64,000 nt of DNA from Bacteroidota bacterium (GTDB lineage Bacteria > Bacteroidota > JABWAT01): positions 90,300 through 154,299 of the forward strand of contig JAIUNL010000010.1 of assembly GCA_020161835.1 (NCBI GenBank). Direction: 5' to 3'. Numbering within the stretch: the first letter of the stretch is position 1; the number at the start of each line of letters is the position of its first letter. The position numbers and the translations under genes are program-made. Below, in pieces: positions 1 to 8,759 of this stretch. Under the pieces are notes generated by a model. That model saw only the letters and a program-made list of their open reading frames with translations, was not told the DNA's origin and made no database searches.

Positions 1-1197
1 ATTCTGATCATACTCCAAAATCTGAGGAAAGATGAACCAGCAGAATTTTTTGCAGACCAGCTCAGATCAATTGCAGATGAAATTGGGATTTTTGAAATCG
101 AGAGTGACGCATTAAAAGCCTATGCCCAGATGATACCCGATCCATTTGTTGAAAAACGAATTGAACATTACCTTTTACTTGAAAATCTGACTGTCATTGA
201 TATTGAAAGAGCATCATCCTTGCTTTTGGGTGAACTTGAGTCTGTTGTAAAAACAACAACTTTAAATCTTGATTTTTCAATTCCGGAAAGTGGCGAACCT
301 GAATCAGATGCTTTTGGTGAACTGAAACCAAAATTTACAACTTCACCGGGTGATAAACCTTTTTCTCCGTTTTTTGATCTGGTCAGTAAATCAGAGACCC
401 CTGAGCCAGGTGTTGAAAGATCTATCCATGATGCTGAATCTGGTTTTGAAGAGACACATCAGAAATATTTTCAATCAGAACCTACTCTCTCTGAGGTTCC
501 TCCTTCTGACAGTCAATATGATATCAATCCAGATCTGAAGGATACCAACCCTGACATTCTTTCAAGTTCAGACACAGTTGAATCCCTACAACCCCAGGTT
601 GAAGATGAACCACTTATTTCGCCTGTTGTGGAAGTTGAACCAGAACCTGAAATTTCACTTTTTGACCGTATTATTCAGGAAACCCGGCAGGATATTGCCC
701 TTGCAGTCATGGAACAACTGGCCAAACCTGAACCAGTTGCTGAACCGGAACCCTCAAAGCAGGACCTTCAGAATGAAGTGATTTCTCTTTTTGATGCCAT
801 TATGCCGGACGAGCCAAAGCGTTTTACTGAAGAAATCAGACGCCCCGAGCCTATCAGTCTCGATTCTCCGGTTGTTCCTGCTGAAAACACTTCTTTTTTT
901 GAACAGCCGCAAAGCCAGCCGGTTGAACCGGCGATAGAAGATGAACAGCCTTCAAATCCGTTTTACACGCCGCTTGAACAATTAATGTCTGAATCTCAGG
1001 CCCGCGGTTTCATCAAACATATTTTCAGAAAAAATGAATCCAGGTTTTATTCTGCTCTAACCGACTTGAATCAGTTGCAAAACTGGGAAGAGTCAAAAGG
1101 ATACATCGAGCAAATTTACAAAGAGTTCAATGTTGATTTATACAGCAATGAAGCTATTGAATTCACTGATCTGGTTTACAGCAGGTATAATTTATAA
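1..1197 (+). CDS. Unknown acidic protein, 5' end outside the window
   Basis: The frame is open from base 1, so the gene starts upstream; an ATG at 130 is internal. About 398 residues are visible. The first part (to about residue 80) looks helical. The middle (about residues 90-320) is low-complexity and rich in Glu, Pro, Ser and Asp, probably a disordered linker. The last 65 residues form a compact domain with a pattern of Phe, Trp and Tyr ending in YSRYNL; I recall similar C-terminal domains in Bacteroidota proteins of unknown function. There is no signal peptide in view. The stop codon overlaps the ATG of the downstream carboxyltransferase by one base, so the two are translationally coupled. 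No function can be assigned. Confidence 0.75.
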   Translation: MLIILQNLRKDEPAEFFADQLRSIADEIGIFEIESDALKAYAQMIPDPFVEKRIEHYLLLENLTVIDIERASSLLLGELESVVKTTTLNLDFSIPESGEPESDAFGELKPKFTTSPGDKPFSPFFDLVSKSETPEPGVERSIHDAESGFEETHQKYFQSEPTLSEVPPSDSQYDINPDLKDTNPDILSSSDTVESLQPQVEDEPLISPVVEVEPEPEISLFDRIIQETRQDIALAVMEQLAKPEPVAEPEPSKQDLQNEVISLFDAIMPDEPKRFTEEIRRPEPISLDSPVVPAENTSFFEQPQSQPVEPAIEDEQPSNPFYTPLEQLMSESQARGFIKHIFRKNESRFYSALTDLNQLQNWEESKGYIEQIYKEFNVDLYSNEAIEFTDLVYSRYNL

Positions 1198-2744
1198 TGA
1201 TCAGCAAACATCTTCAAAAACTTTTTGATCTCAGATTGAAAGCCCGTGAAGGCGGGGGTGAAAAGCGCATCGAAGATCAGCATAAAAAAGGAAAGCTGAC
1301 GGCAAGAGAACGGGTCGATTTGCTTCTCGATGAAGACTCTTTTCAGGAAATCGGCATGTTTGTCCTGCATCAGTCGCATAATTTTGGTCTTGAAAACCAG
1401 CGGGTTCCCGGCGATGGGGTCATTACCGGTTACGGATTGATTGATGGAAGGCCTGTAATGGTTTTCAGTCAGGATTTTACTGTCTTTGGCGGCTCTCTTT
1501 CAGAAGCTCATGCCGGTAAAATCTGCAAAATCATGGATCTGGCCATAAAAAATGGAATTCCGGTTATCGGTTTGAATGATTCTGGCGGGGCAAGAATTCA
1601 GGAAGGTGTGGCGTCACTTGGTGGTTATGCTGATATTTTCCTGAAAAATACAATGGCTTCCGGTGTGATTCCGCAAATCTCTGCAATGATGGGACCTTGT
1701 GCCGGCGGTGCGGTATACTCACCAGCAATCACTGACTTTGTCTTTATGGTTGAACATACCAGTTTTATGTTCGTTACCGGACCGAATGTAGTAAAAACGG
1801 TAACGCATGAAACCGTTACGGCTGAAGAACTGGGTGGAGCAGAAGCTCATGCCTCAAAATCGGGTGTGGCCCATTTTACTGCCATAAATGAACTTGAGTG
1901 CATTGCCAAAATAAAAAAACTGCTCAGTTTCCTTCCTTTAAATTGTGAAGATGAACCTCCGTTCCTTCCAACCGGAGATCCGTCTGAACGAATGGATGAC
2001 TGGCTGAATGATTTTATTCCTGAAAACCCGAATAAACCGTATGACATGCACGAAATCATCAGGTCATTGTGCGATGATGGTGACTTTTTTGAAGTTCAGG
2101 ATAAATTCGCACAAAATATAATATGCGGATTTGGACGTTTAGGCGGCCAGTCAATCGGGATTGTGGCAAATCAACCCCAGGTTCAAGCCGGAGTTTTAGA
2201 TATTGATGCGTCGGTAAAAGCCGCCCGGTTTGTCAGATTCTGTGATTGCTTTAATATTGCGCTTCTCGTACTTGAAGATGTTCCTGGCTTTTTGCCTGGC
2301 ACAGTTCAGGAATGGCACGGAATTATCAGGCACGGTGCAAAGTTATTATATGCATTCTGCGAAGCGACAGTTCCAAAAGTTACCGTCATTACCCGGAAAG
2401 CTTATGGCGGTGCCTATGATGTGATGAATTCGAAACACATCCGGGGTGATATGAATTTTGCATGGCCATCCGCAGAAATTGCGGTAATGGGACCAAAAGG
2501 TGCGGTTGAAATCATTTTCAAAAAGGAAATTGAATCTTCACCCAACCCTGAAGATGCACTTGAACTTAAAACTGAAGAATACAGAAACAAATTTGCAAAC
2601 CCTTACGCTGCTGCAGAGCGTGGATTTATTGACGATGTCATTGAACCTAAATCCACACGAAAAACTCTGATCAGGGCATTTTCCCTTTTAAAAAATAAGG
2701 TTGATACCAATCCTAAAAAGAAACATGGTAACATACCTTTATAA
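1197..2744 (+). CDS. Acyl-CoA carboxylase carboxyltransferase (propionyl-CoA carboxylase beta type)
   Basis: Carboxyltransferase subunit of a biotin-dependent acyl-CoA carboxylase, which moves the carboxyl group from carboxybiotin to propionyl- or acetyl-CoA. The 515 residues match the usual length of PccB/AccD5 proteins. Both crotonase-like halves are visible: the N-terminal half has [23 protein letters not shown] and [11 protein letters not shown], and the C-terminal half has [20 protein letters not shown] and the oxyanion-hole segment [10 protein letters not shown]. The position that is usually Tyr after [12 protein letters not shown] is Trp here. The start overlaps the previous stop by one base. 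The biotin carboxylase and biotin carrier subunits are not in the window, so the true acyl substrate is inferred only from family. Confidence 0.93.
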   Translation: MISKHLQKLFDLRLKAREGGGEKRIEDQHKKGKLTARERVDLLLDEDSFQEIGMFVLHQSHNFGLENQRVPGDGVITGYGLIDGRPVMVFSQDFTVFGGSLSEAHAGKICKIMDLAIKNGIPVIGLNDSGGARIQEGVASLGGYADIFLKNTMASGVIPQISAMMGPCAGGAVYSPAITDFVFMVEHTSFMFVTGPNVVKTVTHETVTAEELGGAEAHASKSGVAHFTAINELECIAKIKKLLSFLPLNCEDEPPFLPTGDPSERMDDWLNDFIPENPNKPYDMHEIIRSLCDDGDFFEVQDKFAQNIICGFGRLGGQSIGIVANQPQVQAGVLDIDASVKAARFVRFCDCFNIALLVLEDVPGFLPGTVQEWHGIIRHGAKLLYAFCEATVPKVTVITRKAYGGAYDVMNSKHIRGDMNFAWPSAEIAVMGPKGAVEIIFKKEIESSPNPEDALELKTEEYRNKFANPYAAAERGFIDDVIEPKSTRKTLIRAFSLLKNKVDTNPKKKHGNIPL

Positions 2745-2756
2745 TCTGGATACTTA

Positions 2757-4418
2757 ATGAAGCTTAAATCTCTTTTTCTCCCTCTTTTTATCATTTCCCT
2801 TTCCGGTTGCCAGAGTTTTAATTTCTGGAGTCCGGCTAAAACTGATACAAATTCTGCAGATTCACTTTCGGTCAGCCATGCTGGCTCGGAATCCGCTTCG
2901 GATTCACTTTTCAGTTACCGTTCCCAGCAGGAAATTGATTCTCTTGCCGCCCGTTATCAATTCTACCTGGGCAGCCAGGATACTCTTTCAGCGGTTCAAA
3001 CCATAACCTCCATTCTGGATGTTCTGTATTCAGAAATGGACTCATCCCTGACTGACAGCGGAAAAGTAAAACAGGACATCACTTTTTATGAAGGGATGAT
3101 GAGTCAGCTTGATCCTGACTTTTTTGCAGCTACCAGTATGGATGCAGTACCCGATGAAGGTGAAATTGATAATCTGGATTTTGACCGTGCTGCTTTGGAA
3201 AGAGTTCTTAGCGGACTCGATACGACGGGAACTCAAATCCACCTTGAAATTAACACCCTGGTGGAAAAGCACATTGCCTATTTTCAAACAAAAGGCAAAG
3301 ATTATTTTGCGGAATATTTAAGGCGGGCGGCAATCTATTACCCGGTCATGCTTCCGATTTTACAGGAAGAAGGCGTTCCGCCTGAACTGATTTATCTGAC
3401 CATGGTTGAATCGGGTGTGAATCCGCTTGCAAAAAGCAGGGCAAAAGCAATTGGCATTTGGCAGTTCATCCGAGGAACAGGTAAACTTTACGATCTGCGT
3501 GGTAATTTCTGGTATGATGAACGCCGGAATATTGAAAAATCGACAAGAGCTGCTGCCAGGCATTTTAAAGATTTATATGCCACTTTTGGTGACTGGCAAT
3601 TGGCTCTGGCTTCGTATAATTCCGGAGCCGGCCGGGTTAGGCGTGCTGTTAAAAAATCCCGGGGAAAAACTGATTTCTGGGAAATCAGGAAGTATTTACC
3701 CAGAGAAACACGTAATTACGTTCCGGCCTATATTGCTGCAACTTTGATTGCCACCAACCCTACCAAATTCGGATTTCAGCCCATCGCTTACCAGGGCAGT
3801 TACCGTTTTGATGAAGTTTCGGTTACCGGAAATCTTCCATTGGATCTGCTTGCAGGATTATCAGATACAACGCTTGAGACCATTCAATATCTGAACCCGG
3901 AACTTACCCGCACGAGAACTCCGCCCGGAAAGGAATCTTACACACTTAAAATCCCCCGCGGAAAGAAAGAATCGTTTCTTGAAGGCTACAACGAACTGGC
4001 AGATTCGGTAAAAAACAGACCATTAACACATTTTACGCTTGCCGGGGAAACCGTTCAGGGAATCTGTAAAGAATACGGCGTTACCGTTCAGATGCTTGCC
4101 GCCGAAAATCCCAAATATGGAAAATTGAAAACGCTGCCGGCCGGAATTGAGTTAACCATTCCGGTAGCAGAACCTGCAGGCGGTGCCATGCTCTACAGCG
4201 ATATTGCCCATTACGGACAAAAAGGTGCCGGCAGAATGAAGGGTGGAGTTGCAATCCCCGGCTCCGGCGAGAAATTTACCTACAAAGTCAAGAAGGGTGA
4301 TACACTTGGAGGTATTGCCCAGCGTTTCGGCGTAAAAACATCCTCACTTAAATCCTGGAATGGCATTCACGGAAGTACCATCCGGGCAGGTCAGAAGCTG
4401 AAAATTTATAAAAAGTGA
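2757..4418 (+). CDS. mltD: Membrane-bound lytic transglycosylase with LysM domains (MltD-like lipoprotein)
   Basis: Cleaves the glycan strands of peptidoglycan. The 553-residue protein begins with a lipoprotein signal ending in the lipobox LSGC (Cys18). A transglycosylase SLT domain spans about residues 190-310; the catalytic Glu is E218 in MVESG, followed by the family segments KAIGIWQFI and LALASYNSGAGRV. A LysM-like module lies near residues 415-465 and a clear LysM (VKKGDTLGGIAQRFGV) near 505-552, for glycan binding. The residue 20-60 stretch is Ser/Asp-rich, a probable periplasmic tether. It lies 12 bases after the carboxyltransferase gene and is probably co-transcribed with it. Architecture and length fit MltD; the substrate preference is from the family. 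Confidence 0.93.
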   Translation: MKLKSLFLPLFIISLSGCQSFNFWSPAKTDTNSADSLSVSHAGSESASDSLFSYRSQQEIDSLAARYQFYLGSQDTLSAVQTITSILDVLYSEMDSSLTDSGKVKQDITFYEGMMSQLDPDFFAATSMDAVPDEGEIDNLDFDRAALERVLSGLDTTGTQIHLEINTLVEKHIAYFQTKGKDYFAEYLRRAAIYYPVMLPILQEEGVPPELIYLTMVESGVNPLAKSRAKAIGIWQFIRGTGKLYDLRGNFWYDERRNIEKSTRAAARHFKDLYATFGDWQLALASYNSGAGRVRRAVKKSRGKTDFWEIRKYLPRETRNYVPAYIAATLIATNPTKFGFQPIAYQGSYRFDEVSVTGNLPLDLLAGLSDTTLETIQYLNPELTRTRTPPGKESYTLKIPRGKKESFLEGYNELADSVKNRPLTHFTLAGETVQGICKEYGVTVQMLAAENPKYGKLKTLPAGIELTIPVAEPAGGAMLYSDIAHYGQKGAGRMKGGVAIPGSGEKFTYKVKKGDTLGGIAQRFGVKTSSLKSWNGIHGSTIRAGQKLKIYKK

Positions 4419-4623
4419 GAAACGAGTTATAAGTTATAAGTGGTAAGTTATAAGTCGAGGAAAGCGAAGACCCCGATCTAGCTTCGGGGTTACAAGTGTG
4501 AATTTCTATAACTTTTTCCCTTTTAGTGAACAGTCCAGAATAAGCCGGGGATTTGCCGGAAATAACGATTTTCTGCTTTTGATCAATTAATTTGTCAATC
4601 GTTTCCTCGATAGTTATTATCAT
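4348..4623 (-). pseudogene. Truncated small gene start, probably disrupted by repeats
   Basis: On the reverse strand an ATG at 4623 has a very good Shine-Dalgarno (AAGGAG, about 4 bases upstream). The first 40 or so residues (MIITIEETIDKLIDQKQK...) look like a genuine protein start. After about residue 43 the frame runs into the TTATAACTT-type repeats and then into the antisense of the mltD 3' end, where it stops. My reading is the remnant of a gene whose 3' part was lost when repeats expanded. A short functional peptide cannot be excluded. No family is recognised. Confidence 0.3.
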
Positions 4624-4900
4624 TTCACTCCTTCCGGGTTTTTAATTGTTTGGTTATGGTTTTCTATAATCCTGTCAGCCCGATGGGCTTTAAATGTCGT
4701 TTTGGGTTTTTAAACAATTTTCTTGAAACCATAACTTTAACTAAAGACCCCGAAATTAAAGGATCAAACTAGACCTGCACCCCCTCATCTGGCATTTTTA
4801 CTTATAACTTGTAACATGTAACTTATAACCCCGAAGTGAATTCGGGGCATTCACATTTCCCGACTTACCACTGACCACTTATCACTTACCACATATCACT
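4419..4900. repeat. Intergenic tract of TTATAACTT/TTACCACTT-type degenerate repeats and palindromes
   Basis: The sequence holds runs of short related units: GTTATAAGTTATAAGTGGTAAG at the mltD end (4427-4455), ACTTATAACTTGTAAC near 4800, and repeated ACTTACCACT/ACTTATCACT units at 4862-4900. It also holds two CCCCGAA...TTCGGGG palindromes (about 4469-4490 and 4830-4848) and one copy of a longer element with core TGTCAGCCC..TGGGCTTTAAATG near 4672-4697. Related units recur at 23880-24018, so this is a dispersed family, not a local accident. No coding potential was seen except the remnant starting at 4623. Confidence 0.55.
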
Positions 4901-5000
4901 GATAACCGCCTTTCCCTTCCATTCCGTAATTCTTCCATCCTCAATATTTCCATTTCGTGTTTAAACATGTAAATATCGAAGCCCTTCCATCTTAATTTTG

Positions 5001-5013
5001 TGGAAGCGCTTCA
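5001..5013. promoter_or_regulatory. LacI-family-type operator, distal copy
   Basis: The bases TGGAAGCGCTTCA contain a perfect 10-bp palindrome (GAAGCGCTTC, 5003-5012) with the central CG typical of LacI/GalR-family operators such as those of MalR and CcpA. It lies about 230 bases upstream of a second, matching site and 370 bases before the amylase start. No LacI-type regulator is encoded in the window. Confidence 0.5.
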
Positions 5014-5185
5014 TGGAATCTCGCTCCTGACAAATACCCACTTTTTGTATTCCAGATCACATTTATACAAAGTCCATTTAATAAACTGTCATTTTAACTT
5101 TTTTTATAATTTCCATAAATCATTATTTATAATAACTTTATGCATTTGACGTGAAATATATTATTGTGATTTTTCGTGACATCTA

Positions 5186-5214
5186 TTGACAAGCAAAAAT
5201 CAGATACTTACCTT
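5186..5214 (+). promoter_or_regulatory. Candidate promoter of the amylase gene
   Basis: TTGACA at 5186-5191 is followed after 17 bases by TACCTT at 5209-5214. The -35 box is consensus, the -10 box is weak. The position just ahead of the proximal operator would place the operator at or near the transcription start, the usual layout for repression. This is inference from spacing only; a TAnnTTTG-type box was not found here. Confidence 0.3.
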
Positions 5215-5229
5215 TTCAACAAGACATGG

Positions 5230-5245
5230 TGGAAGCGCTTTTGCA
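5230..5245. promoter_or_regulatory. LacI-family-type operator, proximal copy
   Basis: TGGAAGCGCTTTTGCA shares the first eleven bases TGGAAGCGCTT with the distal site at 5001, centred on the palindrome AAGCGCTT (5233-5240). It sits about 15 bases downstream of a candidate -10 box and 136 bases before the amylase start codon. The paired sites suggest sugar-responsive repression, possibly with DNA looping. Confidence 0.5.
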
Positions 5246-5380
5246 CTTCTTCCGCCGGCTCAGCCGGATTTTTCACTGACTACATCGCAATCATTTTCCG
5301 GAAAAAGTTCTTTCATACCCATTCCGGTCACTCAGCTGAAAAAATGGAACCGCTTTTATAATCAAAAAACAGGAGGATCG

Positions 5381-8300
5381 ATGAAAACGTTGAGATTTGC
5401 ACTAACTGTCTTATTGCTGGTAGCAGCTTCCGGGTCATTTGCCCAGGATAAAACTATGCTTCAGGGATTTTACTGGGATGTAACTCCCGGTGGAGTTTGG
5501 TGGGATAATCTGGGTGCAAAAGCGCCTGAATTGGGTGCCGCCGGATTTGATATTCTCTGGATTCCTCCATTTTATAAAGGTGCCAGCGGAACCGGTGATG
5601 TTGGGTATACTCCTTACGATTATTATGATCTCGGAAATTATAACAGCAAGGGCGGTGATAATTTCAATGACGGCAATGTGACTGACACCCGTTACGGAAA
5701 CAAAACTGAACTGAAAAACATGATTAATGCCTATCACTCTGCCACCATGCAGGTTTGGGGTGACATGGTGTTAAATCACCGTTCGGGCGGAAATCTGGAA
5801 GCAAATCCGTACACAAATTCCAATACATGGACTTCCTTCCCTATCTCAAAAGGATCAAAAAGAATAGCCTGGTCTGCAAACGGTTATAACTTCTTTTATC
5901 CGAATGCATCTGTAAATCCAGGCAATACCGGCGATTACTATTCAGAAGATCAATTGGGTGCCCGCATGAAAATGTACACCAACTGGTTTGCTTATGACAA
6001 TGCCCTTCATAATGGTTCAGGTAATAACCTGCCTTACGGTGACTCCCTGATGGTTTGGGGAGATTGGGTTACCAAAGAAATCGGACTTGATGGCTATCGT
6101 TTTGACTTTGTTAAGGGTATCCACCCAGAGTATATGAAAAGATGGTTAAACTATGGCGCCATGAGAGGCAAACCTTCTGTAGGCGAACATTGGGATTCAG
6201 CTCCTGCCGCCAAGGAATGGCTCCGTCAAACTTCAAGCGGTGTTTCCTTCTTCGGAACCGGCGGACCTGTTGATGCAGCTCCCGGTGCTTTTGACTTTGA
6301 ATTGCGTTACCGTTACCAGGATCTTTCAAATGGTGGTGATGCTTATGACGGAAGAAATGCTTTCCAAAATGCCGGACTTCACAGAACATTCGGCGTTCCT
6401 TATGAAAAAATCTGGTCATTCATTGAAAATCATGACTTTGACCGCAAAAACTATCAGGGATTGGTGACCATCGACGGACACAACCCAATTGTTAACAAGA
6501 AAAATCTGCTTTATGCTCACATGCTTACCCTTCCGACCAATGCTCAGATCTGGTATCATGATGTTTATACATACGGAATGAAAGATGAACTTTTTAAACT
6601 TGTTTCAATCAAACATAAATTTGCAAAAGGTGCTTATTCTATCCTGACACTTGACGGAAGTCCTGTCTGGACCGATTCAAATGATGATCCAAAGCAAATG
6701 TACATTGCCCAGCGTTCAGGTAATGGCGGACAAACCGGCCTTATCGTTGCTGTCAATAAACATTCCAACCGCAATATCACCACCTGGGTAACCACTCAAT
6801 GGGCCAGCAAACAACTGAAAGATATCACTGGTCGTCATGCCAATATCATTACCGTTCAGCCTGATGGCCGTGCAGGAATCAATTGTAATGCAAACAGTTA
6901 TGCCATCTGGGTTCCAACTGATTATTCATTGCTTCCGTCTGCTCCAGCTGTTGCTATTTCTCCTGTTGGCGGATCCATTTCAGGTCCGACAACCATCACC
7001 ATTGCTACTACCGGTGGTGTTGCACCTGTAACCACTTATTATACCCTTGATGGTTCCGATCCAAAAACTTCAGGAACACGGGTTGTTTATTCAGCTGCTT
7101 TTTCTGTCAGTACAACCAAAACCGTCAGAGCAATTGCTGTTGGTTCTGATGCTCAATGGTCACCTGAAGCCAGCCAAACCTATACGTTGGTTACAACTTC
7201 ATTCACCGTTCGGTTTAAGAAACCGGCTGGCTGGGGAACAACTGTAAATGTTCATTACTGGAACCGGTTACCCGGCGGAACAGCTTCAACCTGGCCTGGC
7301 GTTGCCATGACTGCTGAAGCCAATTCCTGGTACGCTTACACGTTTTCAGGAACTACTTCAACCAACCTTCTTTTTGTGGACCCGGTTACCCAAACCAATA
7401 AAACAGTTGATCTTACAAGATCTGCAAACGGCTGGTACAAAGATGGCGTTTGGTACACATCAAACCCTGATAACACCGCACCCGTTCTGACTGTAAACCC
7501 TGCAAGTCAAAGCAGTGCAACAGCAATTACGGTAACCATGTCTGCAACTGACGCTGATGGTGATGCTGTTTCTATTTACTATACCCAAAACGGTACAACC
7601 CCTACCGCCGCAAGTACAAAATACACGGCAGCATTTTCGGTTACTTCCACCAAAACTATCAAAGCAATTGCAATCGATGCCCGTGGTGCTGCTTCTGGTG
7701 TTATCCAGCGTGATTATACGATTGGAACAATTACCGGATTAACCGTTCACTTCTGGAAACCTGCAAGCTGGTCAACTATTGTAAAAGTTCACTACTGGAA
7801 TACAGTTCCGACCTCAGCCGGCAGTACAACCTGGCCTGGCGTTAATGCAGTTGCTGAAGGTGACGGATGGTTTAAATACACCATCGCCGGTGCAACTTCT
7901 TCATCGGTTATTTTCTCCGATAACGGTTCAACGACGGTTAAAACTGCTGACCTGAGCAGAACCGGTGAAGGTTGGTACATCAACGGAACCTGGTATTCTG
8001 CAAAACCATCCGTTCTGAAAATCCATTACCGCAACATGACCAACTGGGCTGCCCCTACCATCTATTTCTGGAACACCGGTAGCGGACAAACCTCTACCTG
8101 GCCTGGAAAAGCAATGGAAAATGAAGGTGCCGGTTGGTTCTGCTATCCGATCGTAGGAACAACTTCCGCTTCCATTATTTTCAGCAACAACGGGGCAAGC
8201 CAGACAGCTAACCTCAGCAGAACCGGTGAAGGCTGGTACAAGAGTGGCGTTTGGTATTCAACAAAACCTGCTGGAAAAGATGATGCGTCTGAAAATGACG

Positions 8301-8575
8301 GTATTGTTTCGAATGAATTTACCTTGTTCCAAAACTACCCGAATCCGTTCAACCCATCTACTACAATTGGGTTCAACCTGCCTTCAGACGGATTCGTTTC
8401 TCTGAAAGTATATGATGTACTGGGTAAAGAAATTGCCACTCTGGTCAATGAAAGTATTTCTTCAGGAAATCACGTGGTTTCCTTTGATGCTGCACAATTC
8501 CCAAGTGGTGTCTATTTCTATCGTCTGACCTCAGAAGGACGTACAGAAATCAGAAAAATGACGTTAATGAAGTAA
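5381..8575 (+). CDS. Secreted multimodular alpha-amylase (GH13) with T9SS sorting domain
   Basis: Hydrolyses alpha-1,4 links in starch outside the cell. I place the start at 5381, preceded by AGGAGG (5371-5376) and giving a clean signal peptide (MKTLRFALTV...SFAQ); the same frame is open upstream to 5186 but that part has no coding character. Residues about 22-500 are the GH13 barrel with nucleophile D242 (GYRFDF), acid/base E269 (VGEHWD) and D352 (ENHDFD). Then come a chitobiase-like beta module (about 530-603), a CBM26-type starch-binding module (607-695), another chitobiase-like module (700-780) and two more CBM26-type modules (785-877, 878-960). The final 85 residues are a type IX sorting domain (FQNYPNPFNPST...RKMTLMK). 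Product length is 1064 residues. Confidence 0.93.
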   Translation: MKTLRFALTVLLLVAASGSFAQDKTMLQGFYWDVTPGGVWWDNLGAKAPELGAAGFDILWIPPFYKGASGTGDVGYTPYDYYDLGNYNSKGGDNFNDGNVTDTRYGNKTELKNMINAYHSATMQVWGDMVLNHRSGGNLEANPYTNSNTWTSFPISKGSKRIAWSANGYNFFYPNASVNPGNTGDYYSEDQLGARMKMYTNWFAYDNALHNGSGNNLPYGDSLMVWGDWVTKEIGLDGYRFDFVKGIHPEYMKRWLNYGAMRGKPSVGEHWDSAPAAKEWLRQTSSGVSFFGTGGPVDAAPGAFDFELRYRYQDLSNGGDAYDGRNAFQNAGLHRTFGVPYEKIWSFIENHDFDRKNYQGLVTIDGHNPIVNKKNLLYAHMLTLPTNAQIWYHDVYTYGMKDELFKLVSIKHKFAKGAYSILTLDGSPVWTDSNDDPKQMYIAQRSGNGGQTGLIVAVNKHSNRNITTWVTTQWASKQLKDITGRHANIITVQPDGRAGINCNANSYAIWVPTDYSLLPSAPAVAISPVGGSISGPTTITIATTGGVAPVTTYYTLDGSDPKTSGTRVVYSAAFSVSTTKTVRAIAVGSDAQWSPEASQTYTLVTTSFTVRFKKPAGWGTTVNVHYWNRLPGGTASTWPGVAMTAEANSWYAYTFSGTTSTNLLFVDPVTQTNKTVDLTRSANGWYKDGVWYTSNPDNTAPVLTVNPASQSSATAITVTMSATDADGDAVSIYYTQNGTTPTAASTKYTAAFSVTSTKTIKAIAIDARGAASGVIQRDYTIGTITGLTVHFWKPASWSTIVKVHYWNTVPTSAGSTTWPGVNAVAEGDGWFKYTIAGATSSSVIFSDNGSTTVKTADLSRTGEGWYINGTWYSAKPSVLKIHYRNMTNWAAPTIYFWNTGSGQTSTWPGKAMENEGAGWFCYPIVGTTSASIIFSNNGASQTANLSRTGEGWYKSGVWYSTKPAGKDDASENDGIVSNEFTLFQNYPNPFNPSTTIGFNLPSDGFVSLKVYDVLGKEIATLVNESISSGNHVVSFDAAQFPSGVYFYRLTSEGRTEIRKMTLMK

Positions 8576-8592
8576 GTCATACTATTGATGGC

Positions 8593-8681
8593 GCCAGGTT
8601 AACCTCCTGGCTGTCATCCTGAACTTGATTCAGGATCCAGAAATTAAAATAACTGGATCCCGGGTCAAGCCCGGGATGACA
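8593..8681. repeat. Palindromic interspersed repeat between the two amylase genes
   Basis: A short hairpin (CCAGG/CCTGG, 8593-8609) is followed by a 70-base element at 8612-8681 that begins TGTCATCC and ends GGATGACA. It contains two nested palindromes, CCTGAACTTGATTCAGG and CCCGGGTCAAGCCCGGG, with a short AT-rich centre. Elements of this shape occur in many bacterial genomes as non-coding REP-like repeats. It may fold in the intergenic RNA and modulate expression of the second amylase. Confidence 0.6.
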
Positions 8682-8759
8682 TTTCATTGAACCTTGTAAA
8701 GCCTTTGTATTTCAGTTTCAAATCGCAGTCAACTCACATAATCAACCGAAGGAACAACC

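Noticed and set aside
5186..5380. Upstream extension of the first amylase frame
   Set aside because: It lacks coding character and would bury the operator and the AGGAGG site; the signal peptide begins cleanly at 5381.
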